Part shown: positions 41,055 to 49,557 of the stretch, piece by piece | Position numbering within the stretch: the first letter of the stretch is position 1 | How the letters are laid out: every line of letters starts with the position of its first letter | From: Pseudonocardia ammonioxydans | GTDB lineage: Bacteria; Actinomycetota; Actinomycetes; Mycobacteriales; Pseudonocardiaceae | Assembly: GCF_900115005.1 (NCBI RefSeq) | Contig: NZ_FOUY01000016.1 | Coordinates: forward strand, 62,001-126,000 | Length of the DNA: 64,000 nt | Reading direction: 5' to 3' | Notes under the pieces: model-generated | Told to the model about the DNA's origin: nothing | Database searches by the model: none | Seen by the model: only the letters and a program-made list of their open reading frames with translations | Program-made: the position numbers and the translations under genes

Positions 41055-41106
41055 CGACTGGTACGTCAGTCGCCGTGCGGCCGGTGAACGACTGTTACGC
41101 CGGTCG
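41055..41106. promoter_or_regulatory. Two tandem CGACTG-N6-C(A/G)GTCG sites upstream of gntR-1
   Basis: CGACTG-GTACGT-CAGTCG at 41055-41072 is a perfect 6-bp dyad. CGACTG-TTACGC-CGGTCG at 41089-41106 is the same design with one mismatch, starting 34 bases later. The second ends 19 bases before the GTG start, so autoregulation by the GntR protein is plausible. Confidence 0.5.
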
Positions 41107-41125
41107 CCCGAGTTACCATGCGGTA

Positions 41126-41791
41126 GTGACCGCACTCCCCGACGTCCGCGAGCCGGAGCACACCTCCCTGGCCGACAAGGCCTACACGGCGATCCGGGAC
41201 CGGCTGATCATGCTCGACATCGCCCCGATGACCGCCATCGACGACGTCGCGCTGGCCAGGTCGCTGGAGGTGGGCCGCACCCCCGTGCGGGAGGCCCTCA
41301 AGCGCCTCGAGATCGACCGTCTGGTCGTGTCCTACCCGCGGCGCGGCACGTTCGCCACCGCGGTGGACATCACCGACCTCGCCTACATCTCCGAGATCCG
41401 GGTGCAGCTCGAGCCGGTGGCCGCCCGCCGCGCCGCCGAGTACGCCGGTGCCGCCGCCCAGGCCGAGCTGCTCGAGCTGGCCGACACGATCGAGGAGATC
41501 GACGTCCGGACGCTGGACCGGGACACCCTCATGCGGTGGGACCTGCACGTGCACCGGGCCATCTACAGTGCGGCGGCCAACCCGCACCTCGAGGACACGC
41601 TGATCCGCTACGACAACCTGGCGACCCGGATCTTCTGCCTGTTCCTCGACCGGATGACCAGCTTCGACCAGCACGTCGGCGAGCACACGGGCCTGCTGCG
41701 GGCCATCGGCGAGCAGCGTCCCGACGAGGCCGAGCAGCGGGCCCGTGACCATGTACTGAGCTTCGAGAAGGCCATCCGCGCGGTCGTGTAG
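41126..41791 (+). CDS. GntR-family (FadR/FCD subgroup) regulator, copy 1
   Basis: 221 residues from GTG 41126. The N-terminal winged helix is recognisable (LADKAYTAIRDRLIMLDIAP...VGRTPVREALKRLEIDRLVV). The all-helical FCD ligand domain has metal-binding-type residues (RWDLHVHRAIYSAAANPHLE, DQHVGEHTGLLRAI). It is a close paralogue of the regulator at 48791 (same length, and near-identical HTH ending PREALKRLE...VVSYPRRGTFAT). The pair brackets the sarcosine/serine genes, which they probably control. Confidence 0.9.
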   Translation: MTALPDVREPEHTSLADKAYTAIRDRLIMLDIAPMTAIDDVALARSLEVGRTPVREALKRLEIDRLVVSYPRRGTFATAVDITDLAYISEIRVQLEPVAARRAAEYAGAAAQAELLELADTIEEIDVRTLDRDTLMRWDLHVHRAIYSAAANPHLEDTLIRYDNLATRIFCLFLDRMTSFDQHVGEHTGLLRAIGEQRPDEAEQRARDHVLSFEKAIRAVV

Positions 41792-41799
41792 GCCCCGGC

Positions 41800-42009
41800 T
41801 CAGCGCCGGACCCGGGTCATCTCCGGGTCCACCAGCGGCTCGGCCGCGACCGAGGCCCGGATCCGGCGGTCGAAGTACTGGATCTCGACCGGGCTGCCGA
41901 CCGCCGGCCCCGCCGGCAGCCACGCGTAGGCGTCGAGGACCTCGACCGCGGCCCGGCCCACGACGTCCCCGTGCCCTGCAGCCGCACGGCGAACCCGAGC
42001 CCGGAGGAG
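41800..42009 (-). pseudogene. Remnant of a GcvT-domain (dimethylglycine/sarcosine dehydrogenase-like) gene
   Basis: An open frame of ~70 codons with no start. It ends VGRAAVEVLDAYAWLPAGPA, then a VEIQYFDRR strand and VAAEPLVDPEMTRVRR-stop. This matches the C-terminal barrel domain of GcvT-like folate enzymes fused to dimethylglycine or sarcosine dehydrogenases. It directly follows the soxG stop in the same frame, but soxG itself is complete. It is probably the tail of a deleted neighbouring gene of the same pathway. Confidence 0.6.
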
Positions 42010-42642
42010 CTAGGTTCCCGCCGCCGGGGCGGCGCCGCGGAACTCGGTCGCCGCGTCGAGCAGCCACTCGGCGAGGTAGCCGGCGAACGAGGACCGGACG
42101 TGGATCAGGTAGTCGTCGCCGTCGCCGAGCGCCAGCAGGAGCACGCCCGCCTGCCCGAGCAGGGTCTGGGCGCAGTGCCCGCCCGGGAACGCCGACGGGT
42201 GCAGGTCCAGGGCGCAGCCCAGGGCCAGCAGCTCCCGGGCGAGCCGGCCGCGCAGCCGCAGCGCGACCCGTTGCCCGGTCACGTCGACGGCGGCACCGCC
42301 GTGCCCGGCGACCAGCGGACGCAGCGCCGGCTCCGCCGCGTCCGGCCGGGCGTACCGGCTCGTGACCAGCCACTCGTCGGGCCCCAGCCAGACGATCTCG
42401 CCGTCGTCGGTGGCGGTCCAGGTGTTCGGGTGGGTCGGCAGGCCCGCCCCCAGCGCGGCTGCCACGGCCGGCCGGGCCGGACCGGCGGGGTCGAGCCGCA
42501 GGTCCGTCGCCCGCGCCTGCGGTGCGGGCTCGAGCACCAGGTCACCGCCCTGCGCGGCGACCTCGCGGGTCAGCGCGGCGAACGCCGGCTCCCACGACTC
42601 GAGCGGGTGGGCGGGCCGCAGGGGCCGGGTCTCAGCCGTCAC
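42010..42642 (-). CDS. soxG: Sarcosine oxidase gamma subunit
   Basis: 210 residues from GTG 42642, with GGAAGGAG upstream and an 11-base overlap with soxA. Family features are WLGPDEWLVTS, AAVDVTGQRVALRLRG, LALGCALDLHPSAFPGGHCAQTLLG and the C-terminal HVRSSFAGYLAEWLLDA. It is a small structural subunit of the heterotetrameric enzyme. Confidence 0.92.
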   Translation of the reverse strand: MTAETRPLRPAHPLESWEPAFAALTREVAAQGGDLVLEPAPQARATDLRLDPAGPARPAVAAALGAGLPTHPNTWTATDDGEIVWLGPDEWLVTSRYARPDAAEPALRPLVAGHGGAAVDVTGQRVALRLRGRLARELLALGCALDLHPSAFPGGHCAQTLLGQAGVLLLALGDGDDYLIHVRSSFAGYLAEWLLDAATEFRGAAPAAGT

Positions 42643-45433
42643 GGCGGGCTCCTTCCGGGTCGACGAGGACGTGGCCGGTGATCTCGGCGGCGACCAGCGA
42701 GCCCTCGTGGGGGACGTGCACGACCTCGCCGATGCGGGCGCGGCCGCCCTTGACCAGGGCGAGTGCGAACGGGCGGTCCAGCTCGGCGCTGAGGTAGCTG
42801 GAGGTGATGTGCCCGAGCATCGGCACCGGCGGTGGGGGCAGCGTGCCGTCGGCGGCGAACTCGACGATCTGCGCACCCTCCGGCAGGCGGGTCGCCGCGT
42901 CGGTCGGCAGCAGGCCCACCAGGTGCTTGCGCTGCGGGTCGTTGTTCTCCGGGCGGGCGAACGAGCGCTTGCCGACGAAGTCGTCCTTCTTCGCCGACAC
43001 CACCCAGCTCATCCCGAGGTCGTGCGGGGTGACCGTGCCGTCGGTGTCCTGGCCGATGATCGGGAAGCCCTTCTCCGCGCGCAGCACGTGCATGGTCTCG
43101 GTGCCGTACGGAGTGATCCCCAGGTGTGCCCCGGCGGCGACCAGCCGCTCCCACAGCGCGAGCCCGTAGCGGGAGTCCACATTGACCTCATAGGCCAGCT
43201 CGCCGGAGAACGAGATCCGGGCCAGCCGCACCGGCACGCCGTCGAGCGCGGTGTCCTGCCAGGACATGAACCCGAACGCGTCGTTCGAGGCGTCCAGATC
43301 GGGGAACACCTGCCGGAGCAGCTCCCGCGAGCGCGGGCCGACGACCGGGAACACCGCCCAGTGCTCGGTGACCGAGGTCAGGTGCACCCGCAGGTGCGGC
43401 CACTCGGTCTGCAGCCAGTCCTCGAGGTGCCCGAGCACCGTGGCCGCTCCGCCCGTGGTCGTGGTGAGCAGGTAGTGGTCCTCGGCCAGCCGCAGGACGG
43501 TGCCGTCGTCGCCGACCATCCCGTCGTTGCCGCACATGACGCCGTAGCGCACCCGTCCGACCCGCAGGCTGCTCATCATGTTCGTGTAGACGCGGTCGAG
43601 GAACTCGCCGGCGTCCGGGCCCTGGACGTCGATCTTGCCGAGGGTGGAGCCGTCCATGATGGCGACGTCACGGCGGGCGGCCGCGCACTCCCGCAGCACC
43701 GCGGTGTCCATGTCCTCGCCGGGGCGGGGGAAGTAGCGCGGGCGCTTCCACTGCCCCACGTCCTCGAACACCGCACCGTGCGCGACGTGCCACGGGTGCA
43801 CCGCGGTCGTCCGGACCGGGTCGAACAGGTCGCCGCGCTCGCGTCCGGCCAGCGCCCCGAACGCGACAGGGACGTACGGCGGGCGGAACGTGGTGGTGCC
43901 CAGGTCCCCGGCGGAGCGCCCGAGCAGCTCGGCGGTGATCCCGGCGGCGATCATGCCGGAGGTCCGGCCCTGGTCGTGCGCGGTGCCGATCGTGGTGTAG
44001 CGCTTCACGTGCTCGACCGAGCGCATCCCGGCGTCGAGGGCGCGCGTGATGTCGGCGACGGTGGCGTCCCGGGCGAGGTCGACGAACTGCCGGGCCGGGT
44101 CGCCCGGGGTCCACCAGGTGACCAGCGTCGGGACCCGCTCCGGCTCCGGCGCGACGCTCGGTGCCTGCGCGCCCGCGCCCTCGGCCAGGCAGCCGGCGAG
44201 GTCCAGGGTCCCGTTCGCGGCGCCGATCACCTCGGTGCCGGCGACCGCGCCGCCCGGCCGGAACGCGCCCAGGGCGTCGTCGAAGACCAGGGTGCCGCGG
44301 ATGTGGCTGAACAGGTGCGCGGCCGGCGTCCACCCGCCGGAGACCAGCAGGGTGTCGCAGGGGGTCGTGGTGCCGCCTGCCGGGTCCCCGCCGGGTGCGG
44401 GCCCGGTCCGCACCGCGGTGACCGCGCCGTCGGGCCCGGCCTCGGTACCGGTCACGACGGTGCCCGCCCGCACGGTGACCCCGGTGTCGGTGCACGCGCG
44501 GGTCCAGTGCGCGGGCGTCGTGGTGCGCGCGTCGAACAGCGTCACCCGGGCCCCGGCGCCCGCGAGGTCGGCCGCGGCCGCGTAGGCGGCGTCGTCGGTG
44601 GTGAACACCGCGACCTCCCGGCCGACCAGCACGCCGTAGCGGAGCAGGTACTCGCGCCCCGCGGAGGCGAGCATGATCCCCGGACGGTCGTTGTCGGCGA
44701 ACGCGACCGGGCGCTCGTGGGCCCCGGCGGCGACGACCGTGCGCCGGGCCCGGATGCGGTGCACCCGCTGGCGGGACAGGTGCCCCGGGGCGTCGCTCCC
44801 GAGGTGGTCGGTGCGCCGCTGGAGGGCGAGCACGAACCCGTCGTCGTAGTGGCCGAACGCGGTGGTGCGCTGCAGGTGCAGCACGTCGGTGTACCCGGCC
44901 AGCTCGGCGACGACGTCGGCGACGAACCGGTGGGCCGCGCGGCCGTCGATCCGGTCGGTCGGGGCCAGGCTGCCGCCCGCCTCGCGCCGGTCGTCGACCA
45001 GCACGACCCGCTCCCCCCGCCGGGCCGCGGTGCGGGCGGCCAGCAGGCCGGCCGGGCCGGCGCCGACGACGAGGGTGTCGCAGTGGGTGTGGCGGCGGTC
45101 GTAGCGGGCGGTGTCGGCGACCGTGGCGAGCCGCCCCTGACCGTTGACGCCGCCGGCGACGAGCCCGTCGGTCAGCTCCACGGTGGACGCGAGCAGCATC
45201 GGCTCGGGGAACGGCTCCTCGATCTGGACCAGGCCGGTGGCGTCGTCGTTCCAGGCCGCGGTGATGCCGCGGGGACGGCCGAGCTTGATGCTGCTGCCGA
45301 CGACGCGCACGCCGTGGGCCAGCAACGCCGACGCGAGGGTGTCGCCGGGGTGGCCGGTGTAGACGGTGCCGTCGAAGGTGAACCGCAGGGTGCGGCTGCG
45401 GTCGATCCGGCCGTACCCGTCGACGCGGTTCAT
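42632..45433 (-). CDS. soxA: Sarcosine oxidase alpha subunit
   Basis: 933 residues. N-terminal 2Fe-2S-like fold region (FTFDGTVYTGHPGDTLASAL), a Rossmann NAD-binding domain (LVVGAGPAGLLAARTAARRG), a middle domain with a Cys-free SGGWTPAAHLF stretch, and a C-terminal GcvT-like folate-binding domain (MDGSTLGKIDVQGPDAGEFL ... LGHITSSYLSAELDRPFALA). In heterotetrameric sarcosine oxidase this subunit passes the methylene group to tetrahydrofolate. It overlaps soxD by 4 bases. Confidence 0.95.
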   Translation of the reverse strand: MNRVDGYGRIDRSRTLRFTFDGTVYTGHPGDTLASALLAHGVRVVGSSIKLGRPRGITAAWNDDATGLVQIEEPFPEPMLLASTVELTDGLVAGGVNGQGRLATVADTARYDRRHTHCDTLVVGAGPAGLLAARTAARRGERVVLVDDRREAGGSLAPTDRIDGRAAHRFVADVVAELAGYTDVLHLQRTTAFGHYDDGFVLALQRRTDHLGSDAPGHLSRQRVHRIRARRTVVAAGAHERPVAFADNDRPGIMLASAGREYLLRYGVLVGREVAVFTTDDAAYAAAADLAGAGARVTLFDARTTTPAHWTRACTDTGVTVRAGTVVTGTEAGPDGAVTAVRTGPAPGGDPAGGTTTPCDTLLVSGGWTPAAHLFSHIRGTLVFDDALGAFRPGGAVAGTEVIGAANGTLDLAGCLAEGAGAQAPSVAPEPERVPTLVTWWTPGDPARQFVDLARDATVADITRALDAGMRSVEHVKRYTTIGTAHDQGRTSGMIAAGITAELLGRSAGDLGTTTFRPPYVPVAFGALAGRERGDLFDPVRTTAVHPWHVAHGAVFEDVGQWKRPRYFPRPGEDMDTAVLRECAAARRDVAIMDGSTLGKIDVQGPDAGEFLDRVYTNMMSSLRVGRVRYGVMCGNDGMVGDDGTVLRLAEDHYLLTTTTGGAATVLGHLEDWLQTEWPHLRVHLTSVTEHWAVFPVVGPRSRELLRQVFPDLDASNDAFGFMSWQDTALDGVPVRLARISFSGELAYEVNVDSRYGLALWERLVAAGAHLGITPYGTETMHVLRAEKGFPIIGQDTDGTVTPHDLGMSWVVSAKKDDFVGKRSFARPENNDPQRKHLVGLLPTDAATRLPEGAQIVEFAADGTLPPPPVPMLGHITSSYLSAELDRPFALALVKGGRARIGEVVHVPHEGSLVAAEITGHVLVDPEGARRDG

Positions 45434-45720
45434 GCGTCACCTCCCGGGACGCCCGGCCGGGCCGCACCGATCGGGTACACGGCGAGGAACTCGTGGGTGC
45501 GGGTGTCGCGGACGGCGTTGAACCAGCGGCGGCAGCCGGCGCCGTGCACCCAGCGCTCGGGGAACGGCCCCTTCGGGTTGTCCCGGAAGAACACGAAGTG
45601 CCCCCACTGCTCGTCGGTGAGCGCTTGCGGGTCGGGCGGGTAGGAGACGTGGGCCTGGCCGCCGTAGTGGAACTCGAGTTCCTCTCGGGGCCCGCACCAC
45701 GGGCAGTCGATGAGTTGCAC
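45430..45720 (-). CDS. soxD: Sarcosine oxidase delta subunit
   Basis: 96 residues. The zinc ligands C6, C9, H59 and C63 of the SoxD family are all present (CPWCG ... WVHGAGC). It is a short structural subunit. It lies 34 bases after soxB and overlaps soxA, giving the order soxB-soxD-soxA-soxG. Confidence 0.93.
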   Translation of the reverse strand: MQLIDCPWCGPREELEFHYGGQAHVSYPPDPQALTDEQWGHFVFFRDNPKGPFPERWVHGAGCRRWFNAVRDTRTHEFLAVYPIGAARPGVPGGDA

Positions 45721-45754
45721 GGTGGGCCTCCTGGGGAGGGGTCTGGGCGGCGGG

Positions 45755-47023
45755 TCAGTGCGCGACGGCGGCGGCGCCGTGCTCGTCGACGAGCGCGCCG
45801 GTGACGAACCGGTCGATGCCGAACGGGGCGATGTAGGGGTGCAGCTCGCCGGTGGCGATCGTGTGGGCCAGGCACCAGCCCAGGCCCGGGGTGGACTTGA
45901 ACCCGCCGGTCCCCCAGCCCGAGTTCACGAGCACGTTGGCGTAGGGAGTCCGCCCGACGATCGGTGAGGCGTCCGGGGTGACGTCGACGATCCCGGCCCA
46001 GCTGCGCAGCAGGTGCGCCCGGGAGAAGATCGGGAACAGCTCGACGGCGGCGGCCATCTGACGCTCGATGATGTGGAACGCGCCGCGCTGGCCGTAGCCG
46101 TTGTAGGAGTCCACCCCGGCGCCCATCACGAGCTCGCCCTTGTGGGCCTGGGAGACGTACACGTGCACCGCGTTCGACATGACGATCGTCGGGTGCACCG
46201 GTTCGAGCAGCTCGGAGACCAGCGCCTGCAGCGGGTGCGACTGCAGCGGGGCCCGCACGCCCAGCTGGTCGAGCAGGGTGGAGGTGTGCCCGGCCGAGCA
46301 GAGCGCGACCTGCCCGCAGGCGATGTCTCCGCGTGAGGTCCGCACGCCGGTGACCCGGGCGGTGCCGTCGTCGACGCTGCCCTCGGTGGTGAAGCCCAGC
46401 ACCTCGCAGTCCTGGATCAGGTCGATCCCGGCCTCGTCGGCGCGGCGGGCGAACCCCCAGGCGACGTAGTCGTGCTTGGCGATCCCGGCCCGCGGCTGGT
46501 AGGTCGCGCCCAGCACCGGGTACCGGATGTCGTCGGAGATGTTGAGGATCGGGCAGATCTTCGCGACGTCGTCCGGGCCGAGCCACTCGGCGTCGATCCC
46601 GTTGAGCTTGTTGGCCTCGACCCGGCGCACCGAGTCGCGGACGTCCTGCTCGGTGTGGGCCAGGTTCAGCACCCCGCGCTGGGAGAACAGGATCGGGTAC
46701 CCGAGGTCCTCCTCGAGGCCCTCCCAGAGCTTCAGCGCGTGCTCGTAGATCGCCGCGGACTCGTCCCAGAGGTAGTTGGACCGGATCAGGGTGGTGTTGC
46801 GGGCCATGTTCCCGCCGGCCAGCCAGCCCTTCTCCACGACCGCCACGTTCGTGATCCCGTGGTTGCGGGCCAGGTAGTGCGCGGTGGCCAGGCCGTGCCC
46901 GCCGCCGCCGACGATCACGACGTCGTAGGAGCGCTGCGGTTCCGGGGTGCGCCAGAGGAAGTCGGGGTGCTCGGGCAGGTGCGCGCCGGGAGGGTCACCG
47001 GCGGTGGCGTGGGCGGTGCTCAC
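45755..47023 (-). CDS. soxB: Sarcosine oxidase beta subunit
   Basis: 422 residues. FAD-binding [20 protein letters not shown], substrate-site strands ([20 protein letters not shown]) and C-terminal [20 protein letters not shown], with the Lys-Ser pair of the flavin site. It oxidises sarcosine to glycine with formation of H2O2. GTG 47023 is preferred because GGAG lies nine bases before it; ATG 47038 is the alternative. First gene of the sox operon. Confidence 0.94.
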   Translation of the reverse strand: MSTAHATAGDPPGAHLPEHPDFLWRTPEPQRSYDVVIVGGGGHGLATAHYLARNHGITNVAVVEKGWLAGGNMARNTTLIRSNYLWDESAAIYEHALKLWEGLEEDLGYPILFSQRGVLNLAHTEQDVRDSVRRVEANKLNGIDAEWLGPDDVAKICPILNISDDIRYPVLGATYQPRAGIAKHDYVAWGFARRADEAGIDLIQDCEVLGFTTEGSVDDGTARVTGVRTSRGDIACGQVALCSAGHTSTLLDQLGVRAPLQSHPLQALVSELLEPVHPTIVMSNAVHVYVSQAHKGELVMGAGVDSYNGYGQRGAFHIIERQMAAAVELFPIFSRAHLLRSWAGIVDVTPDASPIVGRTPYANVLVNSGWGTGGFKSTPGLGWCLAHTIATGELHPYIAPFGIDRFVTGALVDEHGAAAVAH

Positions 47024-47058
47024 TCGGGTCAGCTCCATATATAGGGGATGCTGGTGAA

Positions 47059-47071
47059 CTGATATATCAGT
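47059..47071. promoter_or_regulatory. TGATATATCA palindrome at the sox promoter
   Basis: CTGATATATCAG at 47059-47070 is perfectly palindromic, followed by T. TGATATATCAGT recurs in front of sdaA at 47361-47372. Both are AT-rich islands. Probable GntR operator. Confidence 0.6.
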
Positions 47072-47096
47072 AACCGCGAGCGGAAGGGGCGTCAAG

Positions 47097-47146
47097 GGCT
47101 TGTGAGTGGTTATCGCGGTCCTGACCGCGATAACCACTCACAAGCC
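47097..47146. terminator. Perfect 23-bp hairpin, copy 2 of a covarying pair
   Basis: Arms at 47097-47119 and 47124-47146, loop CCTG; core GTGAGTGGTTATCGCGG. It differs from copy 1 at TTTT/AAAA versus TTAT/ATAA, keeping pairing. It lies 5 bases downstream of the stop of a minus-strand remnant. Confidence 0.8.
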
Positions 47147-47151
47147 ACGTA

Positions 47152-47301
47152 TTACCAGCCGAACCACCGGGGCCGGTCGAGCCCGAGGACGCCGGCGGGG
47201 AAGCCGTCCACGTCGAGGAACAGGGCGGTCGTCAACGGCGAGTCCCCCTCGGGACGGCAGGCGCCGGACCGCAGTAGGCGCAGGGTCGACGGCGAACGGG
47301 G
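47152..47301 (-). pseudogene. Possible C-terminal gene remnant
   Basis: A minus-strand open frame without a convincing start, ending LFLDVDGFPAGVLGLDRPRW-FGW-stop. Composition is protein-like and the stop is followed by the 23-bp hairpin. Family not recognised. It is probably a leftover gene end plus terminator in the sox-sdaA intergenic region. Confidence 0.4.
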
Positions 47302-47360
47302 TCACGGCCGGACCTGAGCCCCGGTTCCGCGACGACGAGCACCGTGACCCTTGGCACGTT

Positions 47361-47372
47361 TGATATATCAGT
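47361..47372. promoter_or_regulatory. TGATATATCAGT site at the sdaA promoter
   Basis: Second copy of the palindrome, 45-56 bases upstream of ATG 47417. It shares 12 identical bases with the sox-side copy. Confidence 0.6.
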
Positions 47373-47416
47373 CTACCCTCCACCGGGTACCGCGGTCGGC
47401 GGCGAGGGGAGCTCGC

Positions 47417-48790
47417 ATGACCATCTCCGTGTTCGACATGTTCAAGGTCGGTATCGGCCCGTCGAGCTCGCACACCGTGGGTCCGATGCGAGCGGCCTTC
47501 CTGTTCGTCTCCCGGCTGATCGACTCCGGCCGGCCGTCCCGGACCACGTCGGTGCGGGTGGAGCTGTTCGGCTCGCTGGGCGCGACCGGGCACGGCCACG
47601 GCAGCGTGAAGGCGGTGGTCCTCGGGCTGGCCGGGCACGAGCCGCACCTGGTCGATCCGGTGCGCGCCGATCCGCTGGTCGACGCGGTCCGCGCGAGCGG
47701 GCGGCTGGTGCTGGGCGGGCTGCAGCCGATCGCCTTCTCCCCCGACGACGACGTCGTGCTGCACCGCAACCGGCGTCTGGACTTCCACTCCAACGGCATG
47801 GTGCTGCACGCCCTGGCCGGCGACGGCGCGGTCGTCGAGCGCCGCGAGTACTACTCGGTCGGCGGTGGTTTCGTGCTCGACTCCGACGGAGCGGGCACCC
47901 CCGCCCTCGTCCCCGACGCAACGCCCGTCGCGTACCCGTTCACCACCGGGGACGCGCTGGTCGGCCTGGCCCGCACGCACGGGCTGCCGATCTCCGGAAT
48001 CATGCTCGCCAACGAGCTGTCCTGGCGCGGCGAGGACGAGGTCCGCGCCGAGCTGCTGCACATCTGGTCGGTGATGCGCGAGTGCGTCGAGCGCGGCAGC
48101 CACGCCACCGGCACGCTGCCCGGCGGGCTGCGGGTGCGCCGGCGGGCCGCCGCACTGCGCGAGCACCTCGGGTCCTCGACCGGCGAGCCCGACGCGCTCT
48201 ACGCCATGGAGTGGGTGACGCTGTTCGCGCTGGCCGTCAACGAGGAGAACGCCGCCGGCGGGCGGGTCGTCACCGCACCCACCAACGGCGCCGCCGGGAT
48301 CGTGCCCGCCGTGCTGCACTACGCGGCGAAGTTCCTGCCCCGGTTCGACGACGACGCCGTGGTCCGCTTCCTGCTCACCGCGGGTGCGGTCGGGGTGCTG
48401 TTCAAGGAGAACGCCTCGATCTCCGGCGCCGAGGTCGGCTGCCAGGGCGAGGTCGGGTCGGCCTGCGCGATGGCCGCGGCCGGCCTCGCCGAGCTCCTCG
48501 GGGCCACGCCGGAGCAGGTCGAGAACGCCGCCGAGATCGGCATCGAACACAATCTGGGTCTGACCTGCGACCCGGTCGGCGGCCTGGTGCAGATCCCGTG
48601 CATCGAGCGCAACGCGGTCGCCGCGATCAAGGCGATCACCGCGGCCCGGATGGCGTTGCACGGCGACGGGGTCCACCACGTGTCGCTGGACAAGGCGATC
48701 AGGACGATGCGCGAGACCGGCGCGGACATGAAGGACAAGTACAAGGAGACCGCCCGGGGCGGGCTGGCGCTGAACATCGTGGAGTGCTGA
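47417..48790 (+). CDS. sdaA: L-serine ammonia-lyase (single-chain, iron-sulfur type)
   Basis: 457 residues from ATG 47417 with GGGGAG upstream. The N-terminal beta domain starts [22 protein letters not shown]. The C-terminal alpha domain holds the 4Fe-4S cysteines C342 ([13 protein letters not shown]), C384 (LTCDPVGG) and C395 (IPCIERN). It converts serine to pyruvate and ammonia. Beside soxBDAG it fits sarcosine to glycine, to serine (via a GlyA encoded elsewhere), to pyruvate. Its stop abuts gntR-2. Confidence 0.95.
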   Translation: MTISVFDMFKVGIGPSSSHTVGPMRAAFLFVSRLIDSGRPSRTTSVRVELFGSLGATGHGHGSVKAVVLGLAGHEPHLVDPVRADPLVDAVRASGRLVLGGLQPIAFSPDDDVVLHRNRRLDFHSNGMVLHALAGDGAVVERREYYSVGGGFVLDSDGAGTPALVPDATPVAYPFTTGDALVGLARTHGLPISGIMLANELSWRGEDEVRAELLHIWSVMRECVERGSHATGTLPGGLRVRRRAAALREHLGSSTGEPDALYAMEWVTLFALAVNEENAAGGRVVTAPTNGAAGIVPAVLHYAAKFLPRFDDDAVVRFLLTAGAVGVLFKENASISGAEVGCQGEVGSACAMAAAGLAELLGATPEQVENAAEIGIEHNLGLTCDPVGGLVQIPCIERNAVAAIKAITAARMALHGDGVHHVSLDKAIRTMRETGADMKDKYKETARGGLALNIVEC

Positions 48791-49462
48791 ATGACTGCCG
48801 TACGCGACACCCCGCTGGAGTTCGACGCCCCGGCCTCGCTGGCCGACCGGGCCTACGTGGCGATCCGGGACCAGCTGGTGATGCTGGACATCGCACCGTT
48901 GTCGCCGCTCGACGACGAGGAGCTCGCCCGCGCGCTCGACCTCGGCCGCACCCCGGTCCGCGAGGCGCTCAAGCGGCTGGAGGCCGAGCGGCTGGTCGTG
49001 TCCTACCCGCGGCGCGGGACGTTCGCGACCACCGTCGACATCTCCGACCTGCGCGACGTCTCCGAGATCCGCACGGCACTCGAACCGCTGGCGGCCCGCC
49101 GCGCCGCGACCGCCGCGCCGCCGCAGCTCCGGGCGCAGCTGCGCGAACTCGCCCGGCGGATCCGCACCCTCGACCACGCCCGGATGAGCCGGGTGGAGCT
49201 GATGCGCTGGGACACCAGCGTGCACCGCTCGATGTACCGGGCCGCGGGCAACCCCTACCTCGAGGACACCCTGACCCTGTACAACAACCTCGCCACCCGG
49301 ATCCACTGCCTGTTCCTCGACCGGCTGGCCGAGGTCGGCAGGCACGTCGACGAGCACGCCGACCTGCTCCACGCGATCGCCGACGGCGACGCGGACCGGG
49401 CCGCGACCGTGTGCCACGACCACGTCGTCGGGTTCGAGGCCGCCATCCGCGCGGTGCTCTGA
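48791..49462 (+). CDS. GntR-family (FadR/FCD subgroup) regulator, copy 2
   Basis: 223 residues from the ATG that begins on the base after the sdaA stop, so it is co-transcribed with sdaA. The HTH (LADRAYVAIRDQLVMLDIAP, LGRTPVREALKRLEAERLVV) and FCD domain (RWDTSVHRSMYRAAGNPYLE, RHVDEHADLLHAI) parallel copy 1 at 41126 along their whole length. The likely target is the TGATATATCA pair between soxB and sdaA. Confidence 0.92.
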   Translation: MTAVRDTPLEFDAPASLADRAYVAIRDQLVMLDIAPLSPLDDEELARALDLGRTPVREALKRLEAERLVVSYPRRGTFATTVDISDLRDVSEIRTALEPLAARRAATAAPPQLRAQLRELARRIRTLDHARMSRVELMRWDTSVHRSMYRAAGNPYLEDTLTLYNNLATRIHCLFLDRLAEVGRHVDEHADLLHAIADGDADRAATVCHDHVVGFEAAIRAVL

Positions 49463-49557
49463 GCGCCCGGTCCCCGATCGCCGGTACGGTCCCCTCGACA
49501 CCGCCATGACGCCGGTCACACCGGACGCCGGCCGTGCGGACGAGACCGGGAGGCCGC

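Noticed and set aside
47024..47416. Glycine riboswitch between soxB and sdaA
   Set aside because: No tandem glycine-aptamer core seen; the region is explained by two palindromes, a hairpin and a gene-end remnant.
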